DNA of 5,869 nucleotides, from the NCBI GenBank assembly GCA_003482405.1, contig DMZB01000260.1:1-5869 (forward strand), given 5' to 3'. The first letter of the stretch is position 1; each line of letters opens with the position of its first letter. The notes under the pieces are model-generated. The model saw only the letters and a program-made list of their open reading frames with translations. It ran no database searches and had not been told where the DNA came from. This document shows positions 1-5,290 of this stretch, piece by piece. Both the position numbers and the translations under genes were made by a program. This stretch comes from Lactobacillus sp. (GTDB lineage Bacteria; Bacillota; Bacilli; Lactobacillales; Lactobacillaceae).

Positions 1-174
1 ACTTGTAATAGTAAGAGCAGTCGGCGCCGTCCGCTATCCGGAAATAAGGGGTTTAGCTACTCGAATAAGCCGTTGCTTTTTTGTAGTGTCGACTTTTCGT
101 CGATTATGTCTAAACCTAAACTTAGGTGGTACCACGTTAACTCGTCCTGATGATATATGCAGGACGAGTTTTTT
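1..174 (+). promoter_or_regulatory. T-box riboswitch, 3' portion, upstream of ileS (5' end cut off)
   Basis: T-box leaders bind uncharged tRNA and let transcription continue into aminoacyl-tRNA synthetase genes. The T-box core lies at 123-136 (TAGGTGGTACCACG), close to the family consensus AGGGTGGNACCGCG. The antiterminator can be drawn directly: AGG 124-126 pairs with CCT 146-148, ACG 134-136 pairs with CGT 143-145, and the 7-nt bulge TGGTACC (127-133) presents TGGT to the tRNA acceptor end. TGGT pairs with ACCA, so discriminator base A is expected, which fits tRNA-Ile. A small stem III (TCGAC 89-93 / GTCGA 99-103) precedes it. The GCCGTCCGCTATCCGG stretch near 25-40 resembles the conserved segment after stem I. 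Stem I with the specifier codon is therefore probably outside the window, and Ile specificity is inferred from the downstream gene. Confidence 0.9.
139..174 (+). terminator. T-box attenuator (intrinsic terminator) of ileS
   Basis: A perfect 10-bp stem, AACTCGTCCT (139-148) with AGGACGAGTT (161-170), has a 12-nt loop and is followed by a T run (TT of the stem plus 171-174). Its left arm contains CGTCCT 143-148, which is also the 3' half of the antiterminator. The two structures are therefore mutually exclusive, as expected for a transcription-attenuating T-box. Confidence 0.93.
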
Positions 175-188
175 GTATTTAACCTAAA

Positions 189-272
189 GATCGTTGTCTT
201 CCAACCGTTTGTGTTCAGCGCAACGATCGTGTTTGCATAAATTGCCGGCGACAACAAAGTCGACAGGCAATT
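189..272 (+). other. Two inverted repeats in the ileS leader between attenuator and start codon
   Basis: The roughly 150 nt between the T-box terminator and ileS contains two hairpin-forming segments. The first pairs GATCGTTG (189-196) with CAACGATC (221-228), 8 perfect bp around a 24-nt loop. The second is two-tiered: AATTGCC (240-246) with GGCAATT (266-272), and inside it CGAC (249-252) with GTCG (259-262) closing an AACAAA loop. Neither has a T run. They could stabilise mRNA or be processing sites; that is inference. I see no convincing promoter or ORF here. Confidence 0.55.
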
Positions 273-325
273 GGGAGTAACGCGCTTTGGAAATAAATTT
301 AAAATCAATCAAGGAGGACGACTAA

Positions 326-3115
326 ATGCGCATCAAAGAAACATTAAACCTGAACAAAACAGGCTTTCCTATGCGGGGCAACCTGCCCGTCACGGAAGCA
401 CAACGCCAAGAAGTTTGGGCTGAAAACAAAGTGTATGAACAACGTCAAAAATTAAACGAAGGGAAACCAACATTTGTGCTTCACGATGGCCCGCCATACG
501 CCAATGGGGACATTCACATTGGCCACGCCATGAACAAAATCAGCAAAGATTTTATTGTGCGTTATAAGTCGATGAGCGGATTTCGTGCACCATACGTGCC
601 CGGCTGGGATACTCATGGGTTACCAACTGAACAGGCACTGACTAATCAGGGCGTTGACCGCAAGACCATGTCCACAGCAGAATTCCGTGAACTGTGCCGG
701 AAGTTTGTTTTGAAAGAAATCGATAAACAACGCAATGGTTTCAAACGGCTAGGTGTGGCAGGTGAGTGGGACGATCCTTACATCACCTTGCAACCAAAAT
801 ATGAGGCTGCGCAGGTTCGTGTCTTTGGTGAACTCGTCAAGAAGGGCTACATTTTCCGTGGTCAAAAACCTGTGTACTGGTCATGGTCGTCAGAATCTGC
901 ACTGGCAGAAGCCGAAGTAGATTATAAAGACGTTGAGTCACCATCTGCTTTCTTCGCTGAACAGGTCAAAGATGGTCATGGTTTGTTAGATGACAACACG
1001 TACTTCGTTGTTTGGACGACGACACCATGGACGATTCCAGCTTCCGAAGGGATCACCGTCGATGCAGGCTTTGATTATGCAGTTGTACAGCCGGCTGGCG
1101 AAACGCGTAAGTTTGTGGTCGCTGAGCAATTGATCAGTTCAGTCGCTGAAAAGTTGGGCTGGGAAGATGTTAAAACGTTGCAGACTTTGAAGGGTGCACA
1201 ACTCGAAAAGATGACTGCACACCATCCCTATTATGATCGGGATCTCCTTGTGATGAACGGGAATTTTGTCACCTTGGATGCCGGGACTGGGTTGGTCCAC
1301 ACGGCGCCTGGTTTCGGGGAAGATGACTTTAACGTCGGAACTAAGTATGGTTTGCCCGTCTTTTCACCTGTTGACGGTCAAGGAAAAATGACCGCCGATG
1401 CACCAGGCTTTGAAGGCGTCTTTTATGAAGATGCCAACAAGATCAGTTTGGACAAACTGAAAGAAAAGAACCTGTTGCTCAAATATATGCCTTACACGCA
1501 CAGTTATCCGTTTGACTGGCGGACCAAGAAGCCAATCATTTTCCGGGCCACCCCGCAGTGGTTTGCCAGCGTGTCATCATTCCGTCAACAAATTTTGGAT
1601 GCTTTGGATGACGTGAAGTTTTACCCTGATTGGGGCAAACGCCGCCTATATAACATGATTAAAGACCGTGGTGACTGGGTCATTTCCCGTCAACGTGCAT
1701 GGGGTGTGCCATTGCCCATCTTCTATGCGGAAGATGGGACACCAATCATGACGGAAGAAACCATTAGTCATGTGGCGGACCTATTTGCGGAACATGGTTC
1801 AAATTACTGGTTTGAACATGATGCTAAAGACTTGTTACCTGATGGTTTTACGTCCGAACATTCGCCCAAGGGGACATTCACAAAGGAAACAGACATCATG
1901 GATGTGTGGTTTGATTCTGGTTCAAGCCACCAGGCAGTCCTAGCCGCCCGTCCAGAATTGACCTATCCCGCTGATCTGTATCTAGAAGGCTCAGATCAGT
2001 ACCGTGGCTGGTTTAACTCCAGTCTGATCACATCGGTTGCCGTTTCAGGTAAGGCGCCTTACAAGGCTGTTATGAGCCAAGGCTTCACACTGGATAAAAA
2101 CGGTAAGAAGATGAGCAAGTCCATTGGGAATACAATTGCCCCTGATGAGATCATCAAACGAATGGGTGCTGAGATTCTCCGTTTGTGGGTCGCATCTGTT
2201 GATTCATCTGCGGATGTGCGTGTTTCGATGGAAAGCTTTACACAAATCTCCGAGAGTTATCGGAAATTGCGTAACACCATGCGGTTCATGTTATCTAATG
2301 TGACAGACTTTGATCCTGCCAAGGATACGGTACCATATGCTGATTTAGCAGGTGCTGACCGCTACTTGTTGAGCCGTTTGAACGACCTGGTTGAACAGGT
2401 GCGCGCAGATTATGACAAGTATGACTTCATCGATATTTACAAACTGTTGTTATCGTTTGTCACAAACGATCTGTCAGCATTTTACCTTGATTTTGCCAAG
2501 GACATTTTGTACATCGACGCGGCCAATGCGCCAACACGTCGCAGCATGCAAACAGTGCTATATCAGGCACTGGTTCGAATGACGACGCTGATGACACCAT
2601 TGTTGCCACACACCGCTGAAGAAATTTGGCCATTCCTACATGAAAAGGCTGAATATGCGCAGCTGGCAGAAATGCCCGAGGTTGAACCGGAGTGGCAAAA
2701 TGACGCCTTGATTGGACGCTGGGCAGACTTCATGACGTTACGTTCAGATGTATTGAAGTCACTGGAACAGGCCCGTGATGCCAAACTGATCGGCCGCCCA
2801 ATGGAAGCTGCACTTGATCTATATGTTAGTGACCACAATGCCGAAATGTTGTCGCAACTGCACAGTAATGTTGCCCAGTTGTTGATCGTCTCAAAGTTGA
2901 CGGTTCACCCGTTGGCAGAAGCACCGGAAACGGCTGACAAGTACGATGATGTCGCTGTGGTTGTCAAACATGCAAGTGGTGAAGTTTGTCAGCGTTGCCG
3001 GATGATTAAGGAAGATGTCGGTACTGACGACGCTTACCCAACATTGTGTGGCCGTTGTGCAGCAATTGTACGCGTTGAATATCCTGAATCAGTTACCGAA
3101 GGATTGGAAAAATAA
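326..3115 (+). CDS. ileS: Isoleucyl-tRNA synthetase
   Basis: Class Ia aminoacyl-tRNA synthetase that charges tRNA-Ile with isoleucine in the cytoplasm and hydrolyses mis-made Val-tRNA. The 929-aa length is normal for the bacterial type. Visible in order: the HIGH signature at residues 64-67 ([14 protein letters not shown]); [10 protein letters not shown] near 95-104; the CP1 editing domain (roughly 195-395) with the threonine-rich WTTTPWTIP from 230 and [10 protein letters not shown] at 320-329 followed by acidic residues 333-334; the second Rossmann half with [11 protein letters not shown] from 450, DVWFDSG at 526-532 and [10 protein letters not shown] at 554-563; KMSKS at 595-599; a helical anticodon-binding region (roughly 680-840); and a C-terminal zinc finger with Cys888, Cys891, Cys908 and Cys911. 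HIGH rather than HYGH and the zinc finger point to the ordinary mupirocin-sensitive type. AAGGAGG at 311-317, 8 nt before the ATG, supports the start. Expression is expected to be T-box controlled. Confidence 0.98.
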   Translation: MRIKETLNLNKTGFPMRGNLPVTEAQRQEVWAENKVYEQRQKLNEGKPTFVLHDGPPYANGDIHIGHAMNKISKDFIVRYKSMSGFRAPYVPGWDTHGLPTEQALTNQGVDRKTMSTAEFRELCRKFVLKEIDKQRNGFKRLGVAGEWDDPYITLQPKYEAAQVRVFGELVKKGYIFRGQKPVYWSWSSESALAEAEVDYKDVESPSAFFAEQVKDGHGLLDDNTYFVVWTTTPWTIPASEGITVDAGFDYAVVQPAGETRKFVVAEQLISSVAEKLGWEDVKTLQTLKGAQLEKMTAHHPYYDRDLLVMNGNFVTLDAGTGLVHTAPGFGEDDFNVGTKYGLPVFSPVDGQGKMTADAPGFEGVFYEDANKISLDKLKEKNLLLKYMPYTHSYPFDWRTKKPIIFRATPQWFASVSSFRQQILDALDDVKFYPDWGKRRLYNMIKDRGDWVISRQRAWGVPLPIFYAEDGTPIMTEETISHVADLFAEHGSNYWFEHDAKDLLPDGFTSEHSPKGTFTKETDIMDVWFDSGSSHQAVLAARPELTYPADLYLEGSDQYRGWFNSSLITSVAVSGKAPYKAVMSQGFTLDKNGKKMSKSIGNTIAPDEIIKRMGAEILRLWVASVDSSADVRVSMESFTQISESYRKLRNTMRFMLSNVTDFDPAKDTVPYADLAGADRYLLSRLNDLVEQVRADYDKYDFIDIYKLLLSFVTNDLSAFYLDFAKDILYIDAANAPTRRSMQTVLYQALVRMTTLMTPLLPHTAEEIWPFLHEKAEYAQLAEMPEVEPEWQNDALIGRWADFMTLRSDVLKSLEQARDAKLIGRPMEAALDLYVSDHNAEMLSQLHSNVAQLLIVSKLTVHPLAEAPETADKYDDVAVVVKHASGEVCQRCRMIKEDVGTDDAYPTLCGRCAAIVRVEYPESVTEGLEK

Positions 3116-3138
3116 TCGTCTAGCCAGTTTAGACGATT
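3114..3138 (+). terminator. Hairpin overlapping the ileS stop codon, weak terminator or mRNA 3' structure
   Basis: AATCGTCTA (3114-3122) pairs perfectly with TAGACGATT (3130-3138) around a 7-nt loop, and the stem begins inside the ileS TAA. It is followed by CGCTTTGT, which is not a proper T run. It may act only as a 3' stabilising hairpin upstream of the stronger terminator at 3203-3249. Confidence 0.45.
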
Positions 3139-3202
3139 CGCTTTGTACACTTAGTTGTCCATTCAATTAAACATTCAGTTGAATAATTGAAGCGTTAAAA
3201 AT

Positions 3203-3249
3203 GAATTCCGCTGTAAGGTCACCATGACCGTCGCAGCGGGATTCTTTTT
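3203..3249 (+). terminator. Intrinsic terminator downstream of ileS
   Basis: GAATTCCGCTG (3203-3213) pairs with CAGCGGGATTC (3234-3244) over 11 bp with one T-G wobble. An inner GGTC/GACC stem closes an ACCAT loop. TTTTT follows at 3245-3249, and an A tract at 3197-3201 lies on the other side, so the element might also work in reverse. It ends the ileS transcription unit. Confidence 0.82.
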
Positions 3250-3259
3250 ACAGATTCAA

Positions 3260-3312
3260 GGGCGCAAACGCTGAGTAAACAGTTATGACGAAAGTAAGTC
3301 GTTTGAGCGTCC
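3260..3312. repeat. Branched inverted-repeat element upstream of the 94-aa gene
   Basis: The outer arms pair GGGCGC (3260-3265) with GCGTCC (3307-3312, one G-T pair) and AAACG (3266-3270) with CGTTT (3300-3304), leaving a 2-nt GA bulge. The 29-nt interior can form two small hairpins, CTG-agtaaa-CAG and GAC-gaaagtaa-GTC, giving a three-way shape. There is no T run and no ORF. It may be a dispersed intergenic repeat; a genome comparison would be needed to say. Confidence 0.5.
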
Positions 3313-3327
3313 GAATGGTGTGTGAGG

Positions 3328-3336
3328 TGGTACAAT
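3328..3336 (+). promoter_or_regulatory. Extended -10 promoter candidate for the 94-aa gene
   Basis: TGGTACAAT matches the extended -10 pattern TGnTATAAT with one change. No good -35 is seen at 16-18 nt; TTGAGC at 3303-3308 is 22 nt away, too far for normal spacing. A 5-bp inverted repeat, GAGGT (3324-3328) and ACCTC (3338-3342), brackets the -10 and could be a repressor site. The gene start at 3405 would leave a leader of roughly 60 nt. Confidence 0.5.
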
Positions 3337-3404
3337 AACCTCGGTAAAAAAGTAAATGGCACGATGATGTCACAGATAGCTGGCAGCGTGAAGGGGGTTT
3401 AACC

Positions 3405-3689
3405 ATGGCAACGAGCATTCAATCGATTCAAGTTGTGTTAGCCAAGATTCAAACGGCACTTAATGATAAGGCCGTGCGTGATCGTCCCGAACTTGCCCAT
3501 TTGCTGGAGCAGCAACAAACAATTCTTCAATCTGGTAATTACGGAATGCGCTTACGTCATCTACAGGGTCTGTTAAGCCGATATGCACTAACGCACGAGT
3601 TTGATCTGCCAAACAGTGTTCAGCAGTTAAACGTCACGTTAATTCGTCAAGTTCGCGGATTCGACGTTCTGCTGTCTTCTCAACAATAG
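3405..3689 (+). CDS. Small all-helical protein, possibly an enterocin A-type bacteriocin immunity protein
   Basis: A 94-residue soluble protein with no signal peptide, membrane segment or cysteine. The sequence reads as four amphipathic helices, roughly residues 4-20, 27-43, 47-65 and 69-88. The Leu/Ile spacing and the LSRYALTHEFDLPNSVQQL segment near 57-75 resemble the class IIa bacteriocin immunity fold (EntA_Immun-type four-helix bundles of about 90 aa). Those proteins sit at the inner face of the membrane and protect the cell from pediocin-like bacteriocins. That resemblance is from memory and weak. AAGGGGG at 3391-3397, 7 nt before the ATG, supports the start. The gene appears monocistronic, lying between the ileS terminator and a convergent terminator, with no bacteriocin precursor or transporter nearby. 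If it is an immunity protein it is an orphan one. An unrelated small helical protein is the main alternative. Confidence 0.85.
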   Translation: MATSIQSIQVVLAKIQTALNDKAVRDRPELAHLLEQQQTILQSGNYGMRLRHLQGLLSRYALTHEFDLPNSVQQLNVTLIRQVRGFDVLLSSQQ

Positions 3690-3697
3690 TGAGTGAA

Positions 3698-3752
3698 ACA
3701 AAAACCGGTTCTCCCCAAGGCATGATGTGTCTTGAGGAGAACCGGTTTTTGT
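3698..3752. terminator. Bidirectional intrinsic terminator between convergent genes
   Basis: ACAAAAACCGGTTCTCC (3698-3714) and GGAGAACCGGTTTTTGT (3736-3752) form a perfect 17-bp stem. An inner CAAG/CTTG stem (3716-3719, 3731-3734) closes an 11-nt loop. Plus-strand transcripts end in the TTTTT of the right arm, and minus-strand transcripts read the A tract of the left arm as a T run. It therefore serves both the 94-aa gene and the XRE gene. Confidence 0.95.
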
Positions 3753-3763
3753 ATGCTTATAAC

Positions 3764-4039
3764 TTAGTCAGCTAATTCAATGCGACGATTTTCAACAAAA
3801 GACTTCGCAAAAGCGGTCAGGTCAATTTCGAAAAAGTCAGCAATGAAAAATAAGTTACCAGTTGAAACGTTCGTGCCGTTCTCGTAACGAGACAGCATAC
3901 CTGCTGATAAGTTAAGCCCATAGCGATCATTTAACGCTGCGGCCAACTGCCTCAACGTCATGTGTTTGCCGAGTCGTTGTTCTTTCAATAAAACACCCAA
4001 CAAGTTAGCCACCTCCTGCGGTTTACGTTTGGTATCCAT
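3764..4039 (-). CDS. Small XRE-family helix-turn-helix DNA-binding protein
   Basis: A 91-aa protein (from the ATG at 4039) that is almost entirely one Cro/C1-type HTH domain. Helix 1 spans about 8-22, helix 2 is TLRQLAAAL (28-36), the recognition helix is around SAGMLSRYENG (45-55), and two further helices lie at about 60-70 and 73-82. The turn between helices 2 and 3 is long (NDRYGLNLSAG), a variant common in Firmicutes phage-type repressors with LNxxYGxNxSxGMLSxxENG. There is no effector or peptidase domain, so it is probably a simple dimeric repressor. An in-frame TTG at 4057 would add six residues, but it falls about at the predicted transcription start, so the ATG is preferred. Neither start has a Shine-Dalgarno sequence, which suggests a very short leader. 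Its target may be its own promoter or the divergent csp promoter; this is inference. Confidence 0.88.
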   Translation of the reverse strand: MDTKRKPQEVANLLGVLLKEQRLGKHMTLRQLAAALNDRYGLNLSAGMLSRYENGTNVSTGNLFFIADFFEIDLTAFAKSFVENRRIELAD

Positions 4040-4061
4040 GTGAATCGTTGGAAACAAGAAA

Positions 4062-4089
4062 ATTATACAAGTGTGGGATAAAAACGCAA
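4062..4089 (-). promoter_or_regulatory. Promoter of the XRE gene
   Basis: On the minus strand, TATAAT (4067-4062) is preceded by TTGCGT (4089-4084) with a 16-nt spacer. The -10 is a perfect consensus and the -35 is weak. Transcription would begin near 4055, leaving only about 15 nt before the ATG at 4039 and no ribosome binding site. Confidence 0.65.
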
Positions 4090-4105
4090 CTTGTTTGTTA
4101 ACAAG
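4090..4105. promoter_or_regulatory. Operator-like inverted repeat next to the XRE -35
   Basis: CTTGTT-TGTT-AACAAG is a perfect 6-bp dyad with a 4-nt centre, directly abutting the -35 box of the XRE promoter. The size and position fit an HTH dimer site and suggest autoregulation, but no binding is demonstrated. Confidence 0.45.
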
Positions 4106-4156
4106 CTTTTTAATATAAATGGTTCAATTTTATAAACACTTGCAAGGAAAATGTTA

Positions 4157-4176
4157 TTGCATCAACGTTTATGCAA
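4157..4176. promoter_or_regulatory. 20-bp dyad, operator candidate upstream of csp
   Basis: TTGCATCAACGTTTATGCAA is symmetric at 18 of 20 positions (only positions 7 and 14 break it), with outer TTGCAT/ATGCAA arms and a central AACGTT. It ends 7 bp before the TATAAT at 4184, so a bound protein would cover the -35 region of the csp promoter. It does not match the catabolite-response element pattern. The regulator is unknown. Confidence 0.55.
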
Positions 4177-4183
4177 CTATATG

Positions 4184-4189
4184 TATAAT
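4184..4189 (+). promoter_or_regulatory. -10 box candidate for the csp operon
   Basis: TATAAT is a perfect -10 on the plus strand. The only -35-like hexamer, TTGCAT at 4157-4162, is 21 nt upstream, longer than usual, and lies within the dyad. Such a promoter could need an activator. Start near 4196 would give a leader of about 205 nt. TATACT at 4365-4370 is an alternative -10 with a much shorter leader but no -35. Confidence 0.4.
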
Positions 4190-4225
4190 ATATCTAAAAC
4201 TTATTTATACAAATTAATTAACTAA

Positions 4226-4267
4226 TAGTGCCGTTTTAGTGCGGTTTCAAACGAGTATAAGTCGTTT
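4226..4267 (+). repeat. Tandem 11-bp repeat and adjoining small hairpin in the csp leader
   Basis: TAGTGCCGTTT (4226-4236) is followed immediately by TAGTGCGGTTT (4237-4247), identical at 10 of 11 positions. Just after it, AAACGA (4249-4254) pairs with TCGTTT (4262-4267) around a 7-nt loop. Both would lie in the csp 5' untranslated region if transcription starts near 4196. Function unknown. Confidence 0.5.
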
Positions 4268-4349
4268 TAAAGAAAAATGTATTAAAAAAGTGCAAAGTTT
4301 CGCATTTATCACGTAAATTTCTTTTTGTGAATTGTCCAAGGTGGAAAAA

Positions 4350-4385
4350 ATGGTAAATTTTTCATATACTTATTATCAAGTCTAA
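4350..4385 (+). CDS. Possible 11-aa leader peptide upstream of csp
   Basis: ATG at 4350 opens an 11-codon reading frame ([14 protein letters not shown] at 4383-4385). It is preceded by AAGGTGG (4338-4344) with a 5-nt spacer, a better ribosome binding site than that of csp itself. It ends 17 nt before the csp ATG. It could couple ribosome loading to csp translation or act as an attenuator peptide. Short ORFs with SD-like sequences occur by chance, so this is tentative. Confidence 0.3.
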   Translation: MVNFSYTYYQV

Positions 4386-4402
4386 CTGGAAAGAAGAACA
4401 AA

Positions 4403-4642
4403 ATGGCAAAATTTACAGATGGCCGAGAACATGGTGTGGTGAAAACCTTTGATAAAGAAAAAGGATTTGGGTTTATCGCCGTCACGGGCAATCCGGACGT
4501 GTTTGTTCATTTCTCTGCAATTGAGGAATCAGGGTATAAAACGCTGACGCCGGGCGATCACGTTGAGTTTGTCGTCGTGGAAGGTATTCGTGGGCCACAG
4601 GCAGCTAAAGTGAAACGCATGACGGAATCGGAGGCAGAGTAA
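4403..4642 (+). CDS. csp: Cold-shock domain protein (divergent)
   Basis: A 79-aa single-domain OB-fold protein of the Csp family, a cytoplasmic RNA/ssDNA-binding chaperone. RNP1 is KGFGFI (20-25) and RNP2 is VFVHF (33-37), followed by [16 protein letters not shown] and the family ending [10 protein letters not shown] (61-70). Two features differ from typical Csp proteins. The first strand has K-T-F-D (14-17) instead of K-W-F-N, losing the surface Trp that stacks on nucleic acid. The domain also starts about 8 residues late, with an extra charged N-terminus, and has a short acidic tail. No other in-frame ATG lies near the start. The ribosome binding site is weak (GGAAAG at 4388-4393, 9 nt before the ATG). 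The gene overlaps functionally with the next one: the RBS of the Nudix gene lies inside its last codons. Confidence 0.95.
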   Translation: MAKFTDGREHGVVKTFDKEKGFGFIAVTGNPDVFVHFSAIEESGYKTLTPGDHVEFVVVEGIRGPQAAKVKRMTESEAE

Positions 4643-4644
4643 AC

Positions 4645-5211
4645 ATGAAGTTTGAAGAAAAAGTAACGGGTGTCACGCCTAAGTATCACGGGGCCATTAT
4701 TGATGTTGAAAATCAAACGGTCGAATTACCGGATGGTTCAACTGCGCACCGTGATGTTGTTCATCATGCCAGTGCCGTGGCCATGCTTGCCATTACAGAA
4801 GATGGTAAAGCAATCTTTGAAGAACAGTGGCGTGCACCTGTTGCAGAAACAACCTTAGAGATTCCAGCGGGTAAACTGGATGACCGGGATCGCGATAATG
4901 CTAAAAAGGCCGCAATCCGCGAATTAAACGAAGAAACACGGTATGCAGCGAGTGAGATCCATGAAGTATGTGGTTTTTATACGTCAGTTGGGTTCACTGA
5001 TGAATACATGACCTTGTACGTTGTAACCGGACTCAAGCCGGTAACCACTAAACTGCCACAAGATGCCGATGAAAATATTGTTTTGCATGAATACACGCTA
5101 GACGAGGCGAAGCAATTGCTAGCGGATGGCAAACTTAAAGACCAAAAAACAGTCACTGCTGTTTATTACTGGCAGTTGCTGGACGCTGGTTTGGTAACAC
5201 CCAAGGACTAA
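4645..5211 (+). CDS. nudF: Nudix hydrolase, ADP-ribose pyrophosphatase type
   Basis: A 188-aa protein like Bacillus NudF/YqkG, which cleaves ADP-ribose to AMP and ribose 5-phosphate in the cytoplasm and clears toxic free ADP-ribose. Matching landmarks are VELPDGSTAHRDVVHH near 27-41, AVAMLAITEDGKAIFEEQWRAPV, the LEIPAGK lead-in at 71-77, and FYTSVGFTDEYMTLYV (around 111-126). The Nudix box runs from G76 to Y100 and keeps R92, E93, E96 and E97, the metal-binding core. It departs from GX5EX7REUXEEXGU: two extra residues separate G76 from the RE pair, Asp84 stands where Glu is usual, and Arg99 replaces the Gly. I believe other lactobacillus homologues share this form, but could not check. It starts 2 nt after the csp stop, with GGAGG at 4630-4634 inside csp, so translational coupling is likely. 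Confidence 0.95.
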   Translation: MKFEEKVTGVTPKYHGAIIDVENQTVELPDGSTAHRDVVHHASAVAMLAITEDGKAIFEEQWRAPVAETTLEIPAGKLDDRDRDNAKKAAIRELNEETRYAASEIHEVCGFYTSVGFTDEYMTLYVVTGLKPVTTKLPQDADENIVLHEYTLDEAKQLLADGKLKDQKTVTAVYYWQLLDAGLVTPKD

Positions 5212-5266
5212 AAGGGTTTTGAAATTATTGTGAACAGTGGCGTTAGTTAACGCGAAGACTAAAAGG
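5206..5266 (+). repeat. 10-bp direct repeat flanking a small palindrome after nudF
   Basis: GACTAAAAGG occurs at 5206-5215, overlapping the nudF stop, and again at 5257-5266. Between them, GCGTTAGTTAACGC (5240-5253) is a 6+6 bp dyad. There is no T run, so it is not a terminator, and the next gene is probably cotranscribed. This may be chance or a small duplication. Confidence 0.35.
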
Positions 5267-5276
5267 TTAAGTTATC

Positions 5277-5283
5277 AAAGGAG
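5277..5283 (+). promoter_or_regulatory. Ribosome binding site that fixes the start of the 116-aa membrane protein
   Basis: AAAGGAG lies 7 nt before the ATG at 5291. The reading frame is open upstream to a GTG at 5237, but that codon has no Shine-Dalgarno sequence. The longer 134-aa version is therefore rejected. Confidence 0.8.
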
Positions 5284-5290
5284 TTACAGT

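Larger units (their letters stand above)
4040..4402. other. AT-rich divergent intergenic region between XRE gene and csp
   Basis: About 360 bases with no gene longer than 11 codons. It is markedly more AT-rich than its surroundings. It carries the XRE promoter and inverted repeat at its left end, a 20-bp dyad and TATAAT box in the middle, then what is probably a long csp 5' untranslated region with a tandem 11-bp repeat, a small hairpin and a possible leader ORF. Long structured leaders are typical of cold-shock genes. Confidence 0.7.

Noticed and set aside
209..241. Internal promoter for ileS (TTGTGT and CATAAA)
   Set aside because: Spacing is about 21 nt and the -10 is poor; T-box control from an upstream promoter suffices.
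57..308. 83-aa reading frame on the minus strand across the ileS leader
   Set aside because: It runs antisense through the T-box and hairpins, has no recognisable domain, and the structured RNA explains the sequence.
2391..2838. Short reading frames inside ileS on both strands (2391-2582 plus, 2563-2838 minus)
   Set aside because: They lie wholly within the well-supported ileS frame and have no recognisable protein features.
3322..3345. Second T-box, because GAGGTGGTAC resembles the T-box core
   Set aside because: The following ACCRCG half is missing, there is no antiterminator/terminator pair after it, and the TGGTACAAT reads better as an extended -10 promoter.
4157..4176. Catabolite-response (cre) site
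   Set aside because: The dyad has a central AACGTT but lacks the spacing and flanking bases of the WTGNAANCGNWNNCAW pattern.
4309..4491. 60-aa reading frame on the minus strand over the csp start
   Set aside because: Antisense to csp and its leader, with no domain; a shadow of the AT-rich leader.
5237..5290. GTG start giving a 134-aa version of the membrane protein
   Set aside because: There is no ribosome binding site at the GTG, while AAAGGAG is correctly placed for the ATG at 5291.
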